From: Portulaca oleracea
Lineage: Eukaryota; Streptophyta; Magnoliopsida; Caryophyllales; Portulacaceae
DNA: 64,000 nt
Assembly (NCBI GenBank): GCA_029582165.1
Contig: CM055874.1
Location: 26,744,883 to 26,808,882 of the forward strand
Direction: 5' to 3'
Both the position numbers and the translations under genes were made by a program. Under the pieces are notes generated by a model. That model saw only the letters and a program-made list of their open reading frames with translations. It was not told where the DNA came from and ran no database searches. Shown one piece after another: positions 9,975-22,658 of the stretch (positions within the stretch are counted from its first letter, which is position 1; each line of letters opens with the position of its first letter).

Positions 9975-9988
9975 TGGTATCAGAGCTA
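9975..9988 (+). promoter_or_regulatory. Primer binding site of element E (tRNA-iMet type)
   Basis: TGGTATCAGAGC matches the common plant retrotransposon primer site complementary to the 3' end of initiator tRNA-Met. It lies directly downstream of the LTR. Confidence 0.85.
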
Positions 9989-10013
9989 TTTTCGATCAAA
10001 ACTGGGGGTATCA

Positions 10014-11155
10014 ATGCGAAGTAAAGCTGTTGCAATGGCAACTTTCGAAGATATGATGAAAAGCATGATTAAGCAACAAAAGGAGGTGATGAATCGTTTG
10101 TCAGAGCAACAACAGTTGATTGGTAATATGTCTTCACGATTTGACAAATTTGAGAAAGGCAATCCTAACAACACTCATCCCCATTATGGTTCTAGTAATT
10201 CAGGAGGTCGGGGAAGTCAATTTGGGGATGGTGAAAATGGAGGTTCTAGTGGAAATTGGGGTCCTAAGAATTCCTTAAATGTTAATCCGAGGATTGAATT
10301 TCTTGTGTTTGATGGCACTAACGTGAGAAATTGGATTAAGAAATGTGTACGCTATTTCTCGTTGTGTAAGGTGTCGGATGATCAAAGAGCTGAGTTAGCA
10401 TCAATTTATTTGGTAGGGAAAGCAGAGTTATGATACAATAGTTATTCAATGGGAAGGAGAAGTGTTGATTGGGAAGATTTTGTGACTGATGTGTGTGCTC
10501 ATTTCAAAGATGAATTGGGACCTAGAGTGGTAGAAGAATTTAACAAGTTGCACCAATATGAGTCACTATAGGAATATATGGACAAATTTGAAGAACTGAG
10601 AGCGCTTATGTTGACGAGGAACATAGTGCTGCCTGATGCCCATTTTCTTGACAACTTCATTGGAGGTTTGCAACCTCAGCTAAAGAGCTTTGTTAGATCT
10701 TTCAAACTAACAATCCTCACAGAAGCTATAGAATATGCACGTTGTCAAGAAGAAATCGTTTCTGCTTTGAAGGTTCCCTCCACTAAAATCCTTGCAACAT
10801 CCAATTTCAGGCCAAATAATTCTTCAAACCAAAAACCAATTACTTCAAATAAGCCTCTCCTGCCTACACCAAGAACGTCACCAATTCAGCCAGCTGTAAA
10901 CAATAGTTGGCCTACCCAGTTTATCCCAGCTTCAACAAGAGCCAAAAAATGGCTAAGGGTTTATGCTACTACTGTGACAAACCTTATGAGAAGGGTCATG
11001 TGTGTGCTCATAGGAGTACTCAGTTGTTCTTGGTGGAAATTCCAGGGGTAAATGAAGATGAAGAGTGTGACGAAGAGGAGGTATTGTGGCAAGGGGTTAA
11101 CACCCAGGGACTTAATTTAAATCCTCATGTGTCTATCAGTGCTTTGAATGGTTAA
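10014..11155 (+). pseudogene. gag of element E, interrupted
   Basis: The capsid-nucleocapsid protein packages element RNA. The frame opens MRSKAVAMATFEDMMKSMIK and includes the conserved segment FLVFDGTNVRNWIKKCVRYF. A stop at about 10431 and another near 10569 break it, and the capsid part resumes from 10578 (MDKFEELRALML). A zinc knuckle CYYCDKPYEKGHVC follows at about 10962, read in a shifted frame. This is typical gag layout with at least two stops and one frameshift, so no functional product is expected. Confidence 0.75.
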
Positions 11156-11170
11156 CCTGGGTATAGAACA

Positions 11171-12382
11171 ATGAGGGTTACTGGTTATTTTGGCCAAAAA
11201 CCTTTGCATATTTTAATAGATTCGAGGAGCACTCATAATTTTTGAACATAACTTTGGCCAAAAAGTTGAGATGTAGGATAGAGAGGACACCTTCTCAGGC
11301 TATAACAGTAGCCAATGGTAGTTAGTTACAGTGTAGACATGTTTGTAAGGGGTTTAAATGGCAATTGCAGAGGACTATATTTGAGTCTAACATATTGTTG
11401 ATACCTTTAGGAGGGTGTGATATGGTGCTGGAAATCCAATGGTTGGATTTATTGGGAACTATAAGGTGGAACTTTAGGAATTTGTGGATGGAGTTTAAGT
11501 ATGAAGGGAAGACTCATGTGTTGAGGGGTAGTAAGAAGGGGGTTATAGTTGAAAAAGGGGGAGTCATTAAGAAAATGTTAATACAACCTACTCATTTTTT
11601 GCTTGGTTCAAGTTGTGAATATGGGGAGTGAATCTGAGTTACCACGCTGTTGTATGGTTGAAAATGCTGGTGACCCGCCTAAATTGATCCCTATTCTGGA
11701 TAAATTCCAGGATCTCTATCAGGAGCCCACTCAATTACCTCCTTCTCGAGGGCAGTTTGATCATAAAATTCATCTTTTACCTAATGCTGGCCCTGTCAAC
11801 ATTAGGCCATATAGGTGCCCGCTAAAACAAAAAGACATTATAGAGAAGTTAGTTGAAGATATGTTGGTTAATGGGGTTATTTATCCCAGTTTCAGCCATT
11901 TGCGTCCCCAGTAGTATTGGTGGGGAAGAAAGATGGAAGTTGGAGACTATGTATTGATTATAGGGAATTAAACAAAAACACCATCAAGGATAAATTTCCT
12001 ACTCCTATAGTCGAGGAACTCAATGATGAGTTGGCTAGAGCTGTCATTTTCAACAAGATTAGCCTTCGATCTGGATATCACCGGATTAGGATGGGTGTGA
12101 ATGATATCCACAAAACTGCTTTCAAGACCCACAATGGGCACAATGAATTTTTAGTGATGCCATTTGGTCTTACTAATGCACCTGCCACTTTCTAGAGTTT
12201 GATGAACCATGTTTTCAAACAATACTTCAGGAAGTTTGTCTTAGTCTTCTTTGATGACATATTGGTCTACTGTAGGAGTATGGAGGATCACATTGATCAT
12301 CTGTAGGTTGTTTTCCAAACTATGAAGGATAATGCATTATTGGCTAAAAGGAGTAAGTGTGCTTTTGGAGTGACAAGGGCTT
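11171..12382 (+). pseudogene. pol of element E: protease and partial reverse transcriptase
   Basis: The protease active-site region reads LIDSRSTHNF at about 11214, where the family has DSG; the Gly-to-Arg change and a following stop would inactivate it. RT begins near 11900 with [20 protein letters not shown], then [18 protein letters not shown] and the catalytic FFDDILVY at about 12250. Stops occur at about 11912, 12195 and 12304. The frame ends at AKRSKCAFGV, after which a family member would continue into RNase H; here unrelated DNA begins. Confidence 0.8.
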
Positions 12383-14930
12383 TTGGAGTAAGTTGGTATA
12401 GCTGCTATAAACCCTCACGAGACCCACCTTGTCCACCCGAGCTACCGGGGGGTTTAAAGGGCTTGATGCATGTGCTAAATGCATCCGCGATTCCTGCAAA
12501 AGTGAGTTAGGTGTTTATCTTTTCTAGTTTCCTATGCTTATTTTTTTTTGTTTTGTTTTGCTTGGGACTAGCAAAAGTCTAACTGTGTAGGGGGTGTTTA
12601 TTCCGTTAGTTTGCATGTTTTACCCCTTTATTCAATGACTTTTTGTTTGTTCATAATAATTAAATTAGGTTTATTATTATGTTTTAATTGATTTTATATT
12701 TTATTAAATTTAATTTCTTTATTTTATTTTAGTTGTTATTATTGCTAAAAATGAAACAAAATTTATAAAAGTTGAAAAATAAAATAAAAACCTAAAACTA
12801 ATCCTAATTCTACTCAGCCCAAATTCTTTCCCTTTCTTCTTTCTTTCTCTCGGCCCAAATACTCCCTCACAATCCAGTCCACTCCCCTAATACCCAGTTA
12901 CCCGTTTACCCTAATGCCCAAACCCGTTTCTTCCCCCATTTCCCCACTCTAAGCAGCCGAATATATATAAAAACCCCCAAACCTAATTCTATTTTCCCAT
13001 TTCGTTTTTCCCCCAATTCCCTCTCCTTCGTCTTTCTCTTTCTTTCTCCCTCTTTGTGTTTCTTTTCTTTCTGCTGCAAACACACCGAAGCACCCCACAC
13101 CATAACCAACCAACTCCATCTCTCATCTCCTTCTCTCTTCTTCTTCTTCTTCTTCTTCTTCTTCTTCTTCTTCTTCTTCTTCACTTATTGCAATTTATTG
13201 CAATAATCTCCCTCTCACTCACTCATTTCTATTTCTCTTTTCTTAACATATTCGGTTTGAGAATTGAGGAGAAGTACAATGGAGCAATCACCATCGACGC
13301 ATACCATCTCCCTCTAATTGTCCGGATGCAACTGCTTCGTCCAATCCAAGGGAGAATCAAGGGTCAAGATTGAAGGAGAGGGACGAATTCGATTATAAAA
13401 GGGAGAGAAGAGCCGATTTGAAGCTTTTATGGTTGGTTTTGGGGAAAGTGACACTCCAAGGCCTCCATCTAGGGTTAGTTCTTAATTAGGTAGATTAGAT
13501 TATTGTTTTTATTTCCTTGTTTTAATCCGTATTAGTAGATTTTATCGTTAGAATTCCTTATGTTATTCGATTACTTCATTTTATGTTTGGGATTTTGAAT
13601 TTGATATTGTTACTAGTAATTTCTGGATGTTTTCAATTATGAATTTCAATGTTGGTATTGTTGGTTATTATGTAGTTAGTATTGATTCGGTATCCTTTGT
13701 TCTGTATTTGACTGATTTCTACCCTTGCTCCTTTCTCTCTGTTTTCGGCCCTTTCTCCTCTGTCTTTTCTTTTCATTTTTTTGTCCAGTCAGTAGTTTAG
13801 GCAGTAATAGAATTAGGTAGGTTTTCCTTTTGTTTGCTCTCCTTATTTCTTTTCTCTGTTTTCTCTTCTCTTTTCTTTTTCCTTCTTTCTGCTTCTTTCG
13901 GTAGTAGTAATTAGTTTTTTTTTAGGTTTAGTGAGTGTTAGATTTTATTTTTAAGGCTAGCAGCAGATTAGTATTAGGATTAGGTTTAGGATTAGGGTTA
14001 TTAGGGTTTAGTTGGGTCATCCCTTTTGGGTTGGTGATTAATCTTGGATAATTGAGTCAACATTAGGATTAGTTTTAGTTGGGCTAGCTTAGTATTTTAT
14101 GCTAATTAAGTTGGGTCAAGTTCAATTATTTTATGAGCTGAGTAGTCAATTAGGATACTTGGGCTTATTTAAGTTAATTGGGTCAGTCTAGGGTTAATCC
14201 TTTAGGTTTGTTAAGGGTTTTTCTAGGGTTAATTTTAAAGTTAGATCTTTTTAGGGTTATTAAGGTTAGATGTTATTAGGGTTATTAGACGTTATTAGGG
14301 TCCTTGATTAGTTTATTAATTATTATGATTAGTGGCTAATTTCTTTTGGCTTAGGGGAAAGTTTTAATCCTTAATGGGATCTCCTTTCTAAGGTTGGGCT
14401 TAGCTAGGGCATTAGGTCTTGTTTTATAAGGTTTTCATTTAATCACTCTCTAGTCTATGGGGTTTAGTTGAGGCGGGAGACCGGAATAACCTCATTCAGG
14501 CGAAACCCATTTAAACATGGTCTTTAGGGTAGTTAAATGGAATATTCGAACGAATCCTCATTCATTTAGTGGATGAGTTAGGGTAGGGTGAATTGCATCT
14601 CAAACCTTCGAAGTGATGTCCCCATTCATTTAGTGGACTAATTTTGAGGGGCAATCTGGAATAACCTCGGGAGAGGCTCCGAAGTGGCTTTATTCTTGCG
14701 ATAACCCGACCTCTATCTAAGCTTAGTGTCCTTACAAAGACTACCTCGTGATTGAGTGACCGACCATCGAGCCTTTTCCTCTCTTTTATTGTTGTTTTTA
14801 TTGTGTCTTTATTTTAATTTTTAAAACCTCAAAGATTATGGAAAGTCAACCTAGTAGGTGAGAGCTCGAATAACTTTTAGGTCCGGCAGCCCCAACTCAC
14901 TATGGATATAATAATTATATCCGGTTGTAC
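12383..14930 (+). other. Unclassified LTR-like DNA without genes
   Basis: It abuts the broken RT of element E; an 11-bp copy GCTTTTGGAGT occurs on both sides of the junction (12360 and 12378). A TATA-like box TATATATAAAA at 12961 is followed by a C/T-rich leader with CTT repeats, as in a large LTR or a gene promoter. From 13960 to 14330 there are many TTAGGGTTA-like words, and 14460-14790 repeats CATTCATTTAGTGGA. I found no paired LTR, primer site or coding region. Confidence 0.3.
13135..13182. repeat. (CTT)n microsatellite
   Basis: About 16 uninterrupted CTT units in the pyrimidine-rich leader-like stretch. They create meaningless poly-Leu and poly-Lys frames. Confidence 0.95.
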
Positions 14931-16640
14931 TGCAATCGAAAAAGGGTTTTTGGGTTAATGAAGATGAACATGAAATTAAAATATACGAACAATTTTAAAT
15001 AGTAAACACTCACCCAATTGAACTAAGATGTTCAATCACTTGCACAAGGATCTTCCACAAGCAAAGAGTCTTGAAACACCCAATAAATCTCATAAAGAGT
15101 GGAGGTAAAACACTCACTCACAGAGAAGAGAAATCACAAGCCATTTCCACCCAAAGGATTAGCTTTCATTGCAATAAGGTTTGAGAAACCCACAATTACA
15201 AACTTTCAAATTGAGAGGATTTTGAGTGTAAAATCTCAAAGCTACATAAGCTCTATCAACTTTATTCTTCCTTGAAAAATATGGAAAAACCCTATTTATA
15301 CAAGGTAAATAAACCCCTTAAAACGCAGTTGATGTATAATGGGATCAAAGATTGTACCTTGATCAATTACACATCAAGGGAGACGTGCAACCAATCTCAA
15401 CATGGAACACTTCACCTGAATTAGGGTAGAAGAGGGGATGGTTCACGTGAATAGGAGAGAGAAAGTGGAGGGAAAACAGGCTATTTTGTCGTGAGGACTT
15501 TTGTGGATCAAGAAACAATAAAGATTGAATCTTGAATAGGGAAGAGAGATTCTTGATGGAGGATTGTGTGAGTGAGTTGGACGAATTATGGAGGAAGTAG
15601 AGGGGGAGATGGCGTGAGTTATGGGAGAGATGGAGAGAATAATGATGGAGGGAGTTTGTTGGAGGAGAGAGAAAAGTTGTTGGAAGGTTGTTATGGAGAG
15701 AGAGGGAGTTTGTTGGAGCTTTTGTGAGAGAGAGAAGAAGTGAACGTTTGAGAAAGAGAGGGAGTGGGACGTTGGGATGGAGGGGGTTAACAAAGGGGAT
15801 TATCTTCTATATTGATAGAAAGATAATTGAGAAATTATTTTAACTATATTGACAGAAAGATAAAATCGGATAGAACTAAGTTTCTAACTTGAATCCACAA
15901 GTTAGACAACCTAGGGCTAACTTGATCTAGACCGCAACCTAGGATCAAGCTCTTCCTAACCACTTGGGTGCCATGACAAGATACAATAGAAGAAAGGGGA
16001 GAGGGTTTATCCAAACACTCTAGGGGGTAAGCTCAAAGCTTGATTCATATTTCTAAACTGGATTGTGTTTCAAACGATTACAAGCCTAAGCTATTTATAC
16101 TAGCTAAGTCCTAAACCTCCTAGGACTACTAAGATTGGCTTGCAAGCCACCTTATCCTATTAGGATTCTTATTACTTGGCATGCAAGCCAAGGACTCTTA
16201 ATACTAGATGCTATCTTACTCCATCTCCTCCTTGGACTAGGACTCCTTATCCTGAGGGGAGTTGGTTACAAGAGATAATAATCATTTTAGGATTTGGCTT
16301 TCCTAATCCAGATGGATTAGTTACAAAATAAGCCAACCTTATCTAGGATTACAAGCCTAACTTGGCGCCTAATCTAACTATATCACACGCCTATCACACA
16401 CACACACACCTTCTACAATATTCTAGAACACTTTAGAATATTCTAGACTAATCTAGACTCCTAATAAAATAAATCACATCAAAATAATAAAAGCTATTAA
16501 ATAAAAGTTACATCCTAAAGATTATAAATCAAAATTGATGAAGCTCCATTTGGACGTGAACTTAGGCCTTGCCTTGGGCTTGTTGGCGTGACTTTGCAGA
16601 TATTAGGATGTTTGGACATCCTCTTGCCATAATGAGCACA
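14931..16640 (-). other. LTR-like remnants in minus orientation
   Basis: Two promoter-like blocks read leftwards: TTGTATAAATAGGG (plus-strand 15287-15300) and TAGTATAAATAGC (16087-16100). Each is set like the TATA region of the LTRs in elements A and B. At 15330 the sequence TGATGTATAATGGGATCAAA equals the first 20 bases of the A/B-family LTR, and GAGAGAG-rich DNA follows. No matching right end or target duplication could be found, so these look like truncated LTR pieces. No gene is supported. Confidence 0.35.
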
Positions 16641-17743
16641 CCATATGAATGGGCCTATGGGCCTCTATGCTCATTCTTTTCCTCTTTGGCTTGTTCTACC
16701 TCCTTGAAAATGTATTGGGCCTCTTGGGATGTATTTGGCGTGGGCTGAAATACATCAGCAGTCGTTTCAGCCGAAAAATACATAAAAACAGTGTTGTCAC
16801 GGGCGCAACAGCAATCTTCGGGGCGCGACGGATCTGGGAGCGAATAGGGCGATTGCGAAATCGCGCGGGTCCGCGGGCGCGATAGCTAACGTTACGGGCA
16901 TGGTGTTTCTGGGCTCAAGGGCGTCATGGGCGGGACCCTTGGTCGTTGCGGGTGTCACGTCGCTTTGGCCACTTTTGATTTCTTCCCCTCAGTGTCGTCA
17001 CGGGCCCTACGGCAACCTTCGCGGGTGCGACGACCCGGTCGACTTCAAACTCGCATAACTTCTTCGTCCAGACTCCATTTTAGGCCCATAACATATCGAT
17101 GAAAAGCTCTCGGTCTGTACTTTAAGATCCCAAAATATGATGTTCATCGGAGTTGTATTGAAGGAGTTATGATAGAAAGAGTGACTGCATGCCCTCTTGT
17201 GGCCGTTGAGGTTGATTCTGCCTCGTTATTCTTGTCGATGGTTCCGGAGCCCCTTAGAAGGCTCGGGAATGGTCTGATAAAGATCCAAGATGTCATCCTA
17301 TGGAACGGGGTCTTCGTAGAAGGGAATACCGCTCTCCTTTGATGGTCATATTGACCCTCCAAGGACCCGCATCCACCATGAAATGGATATTGAAACCAGG
17401 TTTGGTTCGAGGAGAGGAGAGGATGGCTTGAAGCGAGCCGGTGACCATAGACGACCAAAAGTGAACCGATCCCCATATGGTTCAGAACTTAACCGTTAAA
17501 CAAGCCTAAAACACAATGTTTAGTTACATGCGTGACCTCTAGGGTGTCACAACGCTAGCAGGATAATCACAACCGTAATTTGCCTCGGGAAAAGAAGGTC
17601 ACGACTTGTTGACAAACTTCATGAGTGTGACCAACAATCGACCGCAACATGTCATGGCTTCACTTATTGCTGGGAAAACATCCAAACTTCCTCAAAAAAT
17701 GGCTAAGGCAAGGAAGTGGGTCACGGTCATGACCAAGGTAGTC
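16641..17743. other. GC-rich decayed repeat into which the hAT element inserted
   Basis: Contains two related blocks, GTGTTGTCACGGGCGCAACA near 16791 and GTGTCGTCACGGGCCCTACG near 16992, and further GTCACGACC-type words to the hAT border. The DNA right of the hAT element (from 50864) starts GATTTGCCTCTGAACC and may be the remainder of the same repeat. Open frames here have no family resemblance. Confidence 0.35.
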
Positions 17744-18746
17744 ACGACCTTTAGGGATGACAATAATACTCGTACACGCGGGTGGCCGCTCCTACCCGAC
17801 CCGAGAATACATGTATGGGTACTACTTTTTAAAAAATGCAGGTATGGGTCAGGTACGGGTACAGAATGGTACCCGATGGGTGTCCGACTCACATTTAAGT
17901 CAAGATGCATAAAGCATGCCCAAATCCCACTCAAAATAGGCCCATAATTTATGAAAAAAAAATCTTGAAAACCCTAGTAGTCTACTCATTCTGTCATTCA
18001 CGCGCACTGCCATTGGTTGAGCCAAGTAAAGACTACTCAGACTCGACCAATGTCCTCTCTCAATCTCTCATCTTTGTTTTTGAGAATTAGAGCTCCTGAA
18101 TTAATATTCCTCGTCACGCCTCACCTTAGCCTCAAGCAGCGCCATGTCGTCCCTGTCGAATAGTTGGAGCCTCTCATCGATCGGTCGTCAGAGGACTCAA
18201 AGCAAACAAATCTCGCTGCCTTGCTACTAGATAATCTCTTCTCTAGTTGCTTATGCCATTTTGTTTTAACTTTGGTTATTGTTTTACTGCAAAACCATTC
18301 TTTATCTGGTTGACATCGTGTTGTATCTGTATATTGATGTGCTGATACATTCAACTCAAAAAAGGACCGCGCAAATTATGACTCTTTTCTAGTACAATGA
18401 ATTAATCAAAAGAGTTAATGTTAAAGTAAGTGAGGAGACTAGAAATTAAATTGATTTGCTATCATCGAAATTGACAAGGAGCAGCTACAGCATACAAAAT
18501 CATTGCAAGATTTACGATCATGTTTGGCACCATAAATTCGTGTTAATCACTGGGTGCTTTCCAGCTACTATCTACTAGTACTATTAGGAGGCAATATGCT
18601 CTGAAGCATTTCTCTGATTTAATTATTGATGAAGTATAGCTTGTAGTAGAACTTCCTTCAAATGTTAAATATGCTTCTCGGATTTGATTATTGATGAAGG
18701 GAATTTATTTTTGACTCCACTATTTTTTTTTTGACAGTTACATGAG

Positions 18747-19569
18747 ATGGCTAGTCGGAAAGAAAGTGAAATTGTGAGCTTTCCAACTCCTACCTCCGCT
18801 CCTAGTCCTTCTCCCCCACCTGGGCCACCACCACAAGCACAAAGTTCATCCTTTCAAAAATTCCCTCCTAGTGCTCCAATGTAGTTCCCCCTCATTTGTA
18901 GATGTAGATGATAGGGATGATGAGAATAGTGATGAAATTAACCTTGTAGGTTCAACAAGCAAAGGTAAAAAGTTGACTTCTTGGGTTTGGAGTGAACTTA
19001 AACGTATAACAAAAAAGGATGGCTCGAAGACTATCTGTAAGTCTCTAACCATTGTAAAGTAAAGCTTTCAGTAAAACCAAAAAATGGAACGGAACATCTT
19101 AGTGATCATTTAAGGTTACATTGTCCTAGAAGGTATTTAAGGACTAAGGGGCAGGAAACACTAAGATGGAATACTAAAAAAATTGGGGGGGGGGGGTGAA
19201 ATTAGAATGGTTTGTCTTTGATTAACAAAGAACAAGGAAAAAGTTGGCAGAATGATTACGATGCATGAGTATCTCTTGTTAATAGTTGATCCTTAGGTTT
19301 AGGCAATTTGTGAGTGGATTGAATCCTGATTTTCAACTGGTTTCGCATAATACATTGAGAAAAGATATCTTGAAATATGCTTGAGGGTGAAAAATCTAGT
19401 TTGAATAAGTTACTAGAGATACATCAAGGAAGGATTGCTATCACCACTGATATGTGCACGACTTCTAATCAGAAGAAGGGTTATATGGTGGTCACTATAC
19501 ACTTTGTGGATGATAACTTGGTTCTACATAATCGAACTCTGAGGTGATCACTTACATTTGTGTCTTGTT

Positions 19570-19629
<60 letters not shown>

Positions 19630-19882
19630 TAGTTAATCATAGTTAATGACATAATGTGATTTTTGATGGTTTGTTTTGGATGCAAATGTGCAATTACTTC
19701 TATTTATTCTAAATAGCGTTTTATTAAACATTATATAGGTTCCTTTATGTTCTCCATCCTCATACAAGTGATACTTTTGCACATCTTCTCATGGATCAAT
19801 GTCTATTTCAATATAACTTGGAATCGAAAGTTTCTTCAATTACGGTGGATAATTTCTCAACAAATAATTCTATGATGGACAT
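18747..19882 (+). pseudogene. hAT transposase, N-terminal half
   Basis: ATG at 18747 follows an acceptor-like TTTTTTGACAG and opens MASRKESEIVSFPTPTSAPS, a Pro-rich leader. After a frameshift near 18875 comes a BED-type zinc finger: KLTSWVWSELKRITKKDG, then Cys, and GTEHLSDHLRLHC with the paired His. The start of the catalytic core is visible as RIAITTDMCTTSNQKKGYMV near 19435. A 195-bp GT...AG intron (19544-19738) holding the TA microsatellite separates it from FLYVLHPHTSDTFAHLLMDQ. The frame is then cut at 19882 by an LTR. Several stops show it is not functional. Confidence 0.75.
19575..19627. repeat. (TA)n microsatellite in a transposase intron
   Basis: About 26 uninterrupted TA units, inside the GT...AG intron inferred at 19544-19738. 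Confidence 0.95.
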
Positions 19883-21279
19883 TGATAAGTCATTTTTTAT
19901 ATAGAGTTTTTAGGGCTCAAATCATGTCAGTTCCATGCTTTTTATATCCGAAATCCCGTATTTTTATGTCAATTTCTGTGATTTATGCACTTGTTCGCGA
20001 GATTGGTGTGTTTTGTAGGAATTAAGGAAATTATATCAAAAAGCATGGAAAGTTGAAGGAAAATTGGGAAAAATCAAAGGAAATAAAAAAAAAAGAAGTT
20101 GCAAAGAAGAAGAAGAGGAAAGGAGAAACGACCTAATTTGCTGCGGCCCAAACCCAGCAGAGACGGAAAGACAAGGCACAGCCAGCGTTTACAAAACGCA
20201 GCCAACGCCTTGTCCAGTAGCTTTAGAGGCCGAACAATGCCAAAACGCAGCTGGCGTTTTTTAGGCGCAGCCAGCACCAAGACACGGAAGATTCTCACCT
20301 TTTTGACAAAACGCAGCCAGCGTTTTGTGCCCTAGCCCAGCCCTATAAAAGGAAACTCCGCCGTTCAGTTTAGGGTATCTAGAAATTATTCTATTTTCTT
20401 TGACACGCCGTTTTGTATAGGTTTTCTCTGTAATTCCTCCCTTCGGGGAGCCGTTTTAGTTGGTTAGGAACAAAAGAGGAGGAGAAGGAGATCGAATCGA
20501 GTGACACAAGGAGATTGAATTCGACGACTCGGATGTTTGGTTTATTCTCTATTTTTGTTATGTTTTGTTATTCAATTTTTATTATCACTTTCTTAGTTTT
20601 CAGTAATATGAGTAGCTAATTTCCTTTGTTTGGGGATAAACTCGATGTCTATTGATTGAATTTGAATACAGTCTTGGTGTTAGGTTATTTTTTTATTCGT
20701 TTAATCTGCGTGTAATGTATGTCATGGTAATTTGGCAATAGAACGACAGTTTGAGTCTTTACCTGGTTTTAGATTCTCGACAATAGAACGACAGTTTGAG
20801 TCTTGAATTGGAATGCGTAGATTGAATAGGTTTAGAAAATAGTTAGACGTAATGATTCTTGCCTAGGGTCAACTTATAATCAATTCTTTATCTTTGATTG
20901 GATTAAATAGTTAGAAATAATGTTTAGTTTAATCACTGTAACTCATCTAGGATCGAAAAATCGAAGTGATAAGGCCTAGAAAGATTATAGACCTCGAATT
21001 ATCTTGTTACCTGCACCAAGATTGTTGATAATTTGATTGATTGACTAGAGTGGACTCCCCTGAATGCTTTTAATTAATTAGTTAAATCCTTTAATTACCT
21101 GATTTCTTAGTTAATTATTTGAACCGTTACCACAACCTTTTGATTGACCTAGCATCCTTTGTAGTGAACTAGTTTAGTGCGTAGTTGAACACAAGTCCCT
21201 GAGAGATAACGATATTTTTTTTACTACATGCACTGCACACTTGCATGTACATGCACACCTATTAGTTTTAGGTCTGTCA
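19883..21279 (+). repeat. 5' LTR of element C
   Basis: 1397 bp from TGATAAG to GGTCTGTCA. It holds a TATA-like box TATAAAAGG at 20344, with a repeated palindrome-like motif AAACGCAGCCAGCGTTT upstream (20160-20330). Compared with the 3' LTR it seems to lack about 127 bp just after TGATAAG. Confidence 0.8.
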
Positions 21280-21285
21280 AGTTTT

Positions 21286-21307
21286 TGGCGTCGTTGCCAG
21301 GGACTTG
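21286..21307 (+). promoter_or_regulatory. Primer binding site of element C
   Basis: TGGCGTCGTTGCCAGGGA, seven bases after the LTR, resembles the TGGCGCCGTTGCCGGGGA primer site common in Athila/Tat elements (from memory, complementary to tRNA-Asp), with two changes. Confidence 0.7.
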
Positions 21308-22658
21308 TTTCCCCAACTGCCATTTGACAAACGCACTCTGGCTGACTAGGTTTTTATTGCTTTTCGTTAAACCCTAAAAATTAAAAAATTTTAAAATCTA
21401 AAAATATGGCATCTTTTTATTTTCCTAAAGATGAACGCGAATTATTTTGACGTTATTTTGAGCGCTTATCTGTTTTTCTTGTTTCAAGTAATATCATGTT
21501 AGGAAAACCTAAAATTCTTGATATTGTTTTTGAAGGTGTGAATTTAGAAACCCGTAGTCATTTAGACTATTTGGGTTTTTGTGATAAATCTGTTGATGAA
21601 GCTTGGGAATTATTTGAATGACTTGCACAAGATACATATTATTTTTAAAATCCTAATTGTGCATCTAAGTACTTTAATCATTATGCATTTCTGTCTAATT
21701 CCTATATCCAACCTCGTAATTCAATTACTTGTGCTTTATGTGGTTCTTTTGTACATGATGATTCTACCTGCCTTGGTGTTGCTAGACTTGGATCTTTAAT
21801 GCAAGGGTGTGACTTATTCCATGATATTGACCATAATTCAAATTCTTCCTATTTTAATGATGGAATATGTAATTATAGCAAGTCCCCCTCCCCTTTAGAA
21901 GTCAGTCTAGATGATTCTTCTTACCCTAGTTTACCTGAAAACACTACTGATGGTGTTCTTGATTTTCATGATGCTTCCTTACCTTTTTCTCAGTCGACGG
22001 GGTTTGAGGTGAGTAAACCATCTGGGTTAGATACTAGGTATGAGGATGATTTTCATCATGATTCTGTTGATATTATTAATGAGGAACCAAGCGAGAAGGT
22101 TATTAGTGAATTAAATTTTTCAAACAAGGATCCTGATAATATTGTACTCTTGTAACGCCCCGAAAATTCAATTATAGAAAAGTCAAAGTCAACTAACGTT
22201 AACGGACAAAACTTAGCGGAAGACTCAAACTCTTATTGGGCGTCACTGCCGTATCCCCGAAGGAATACAAGGCGAGATGAAAACTACAACTGTCTGATAA
22301 CGGTAAAACAACTAACAAACTCATACTTAGAAAAAATAAACCTCAAAACTGACTTCAAGTTTCTCATAAAAGAAAAGCAACATAATTAACGACTTCTAAA
22401 CATGACGTCCTCACTTCTAATTCCCGTCCCCAGCATATAGATCTTCACCTGAAAACAAAACATTTCAAAAATGAGGGAGAAATCTCAATAATGTCTACCC
22501 CTAACGTTAAAAACAAGTTAATTTCATTTCAATTCATTTGGGGGAGAGGGAACGAGTCAAAACATTTCACAAACCTTTAATCCCTTAACTGTTTTCCTCA
22601 ACCCAACCAATCCATATTTTATTATGCGGGCGGGATACCACATCCCTTAGAGTAACAT

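Larger units (their letters stand above)
9719..12382 (+). mobile_element. Truncated Ty3/gypsy chromovirus-like element E
   Basis: Contains one LTR, primer site, gag, protease and the first two thirds of reverse transcriptase, then breaks off in the RT thumb region. RNase H, integrase and the 3' LTR are absent from the window. The short LTR, the tRNA-iMet primer site and the RT type ([30 protein letters not shown]) suggest a Reina-like chromovirus. Several stops show that it is dead. Confidence 0.8.

Noticed and set aside
12906..13373. Poly-Lys and poly-Leu open frames
   Set aside because: Produced by the CTT microsatellite and a pyrimidine-rich leader.
13970..14330. Possible interstitial telomere repeats (TTAGGGTTA-like words)
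   Set aside because: The spacing is irregular and plant TTTAGGG units are not in tandem; it looks like a biased repeat, not a telomere relic.
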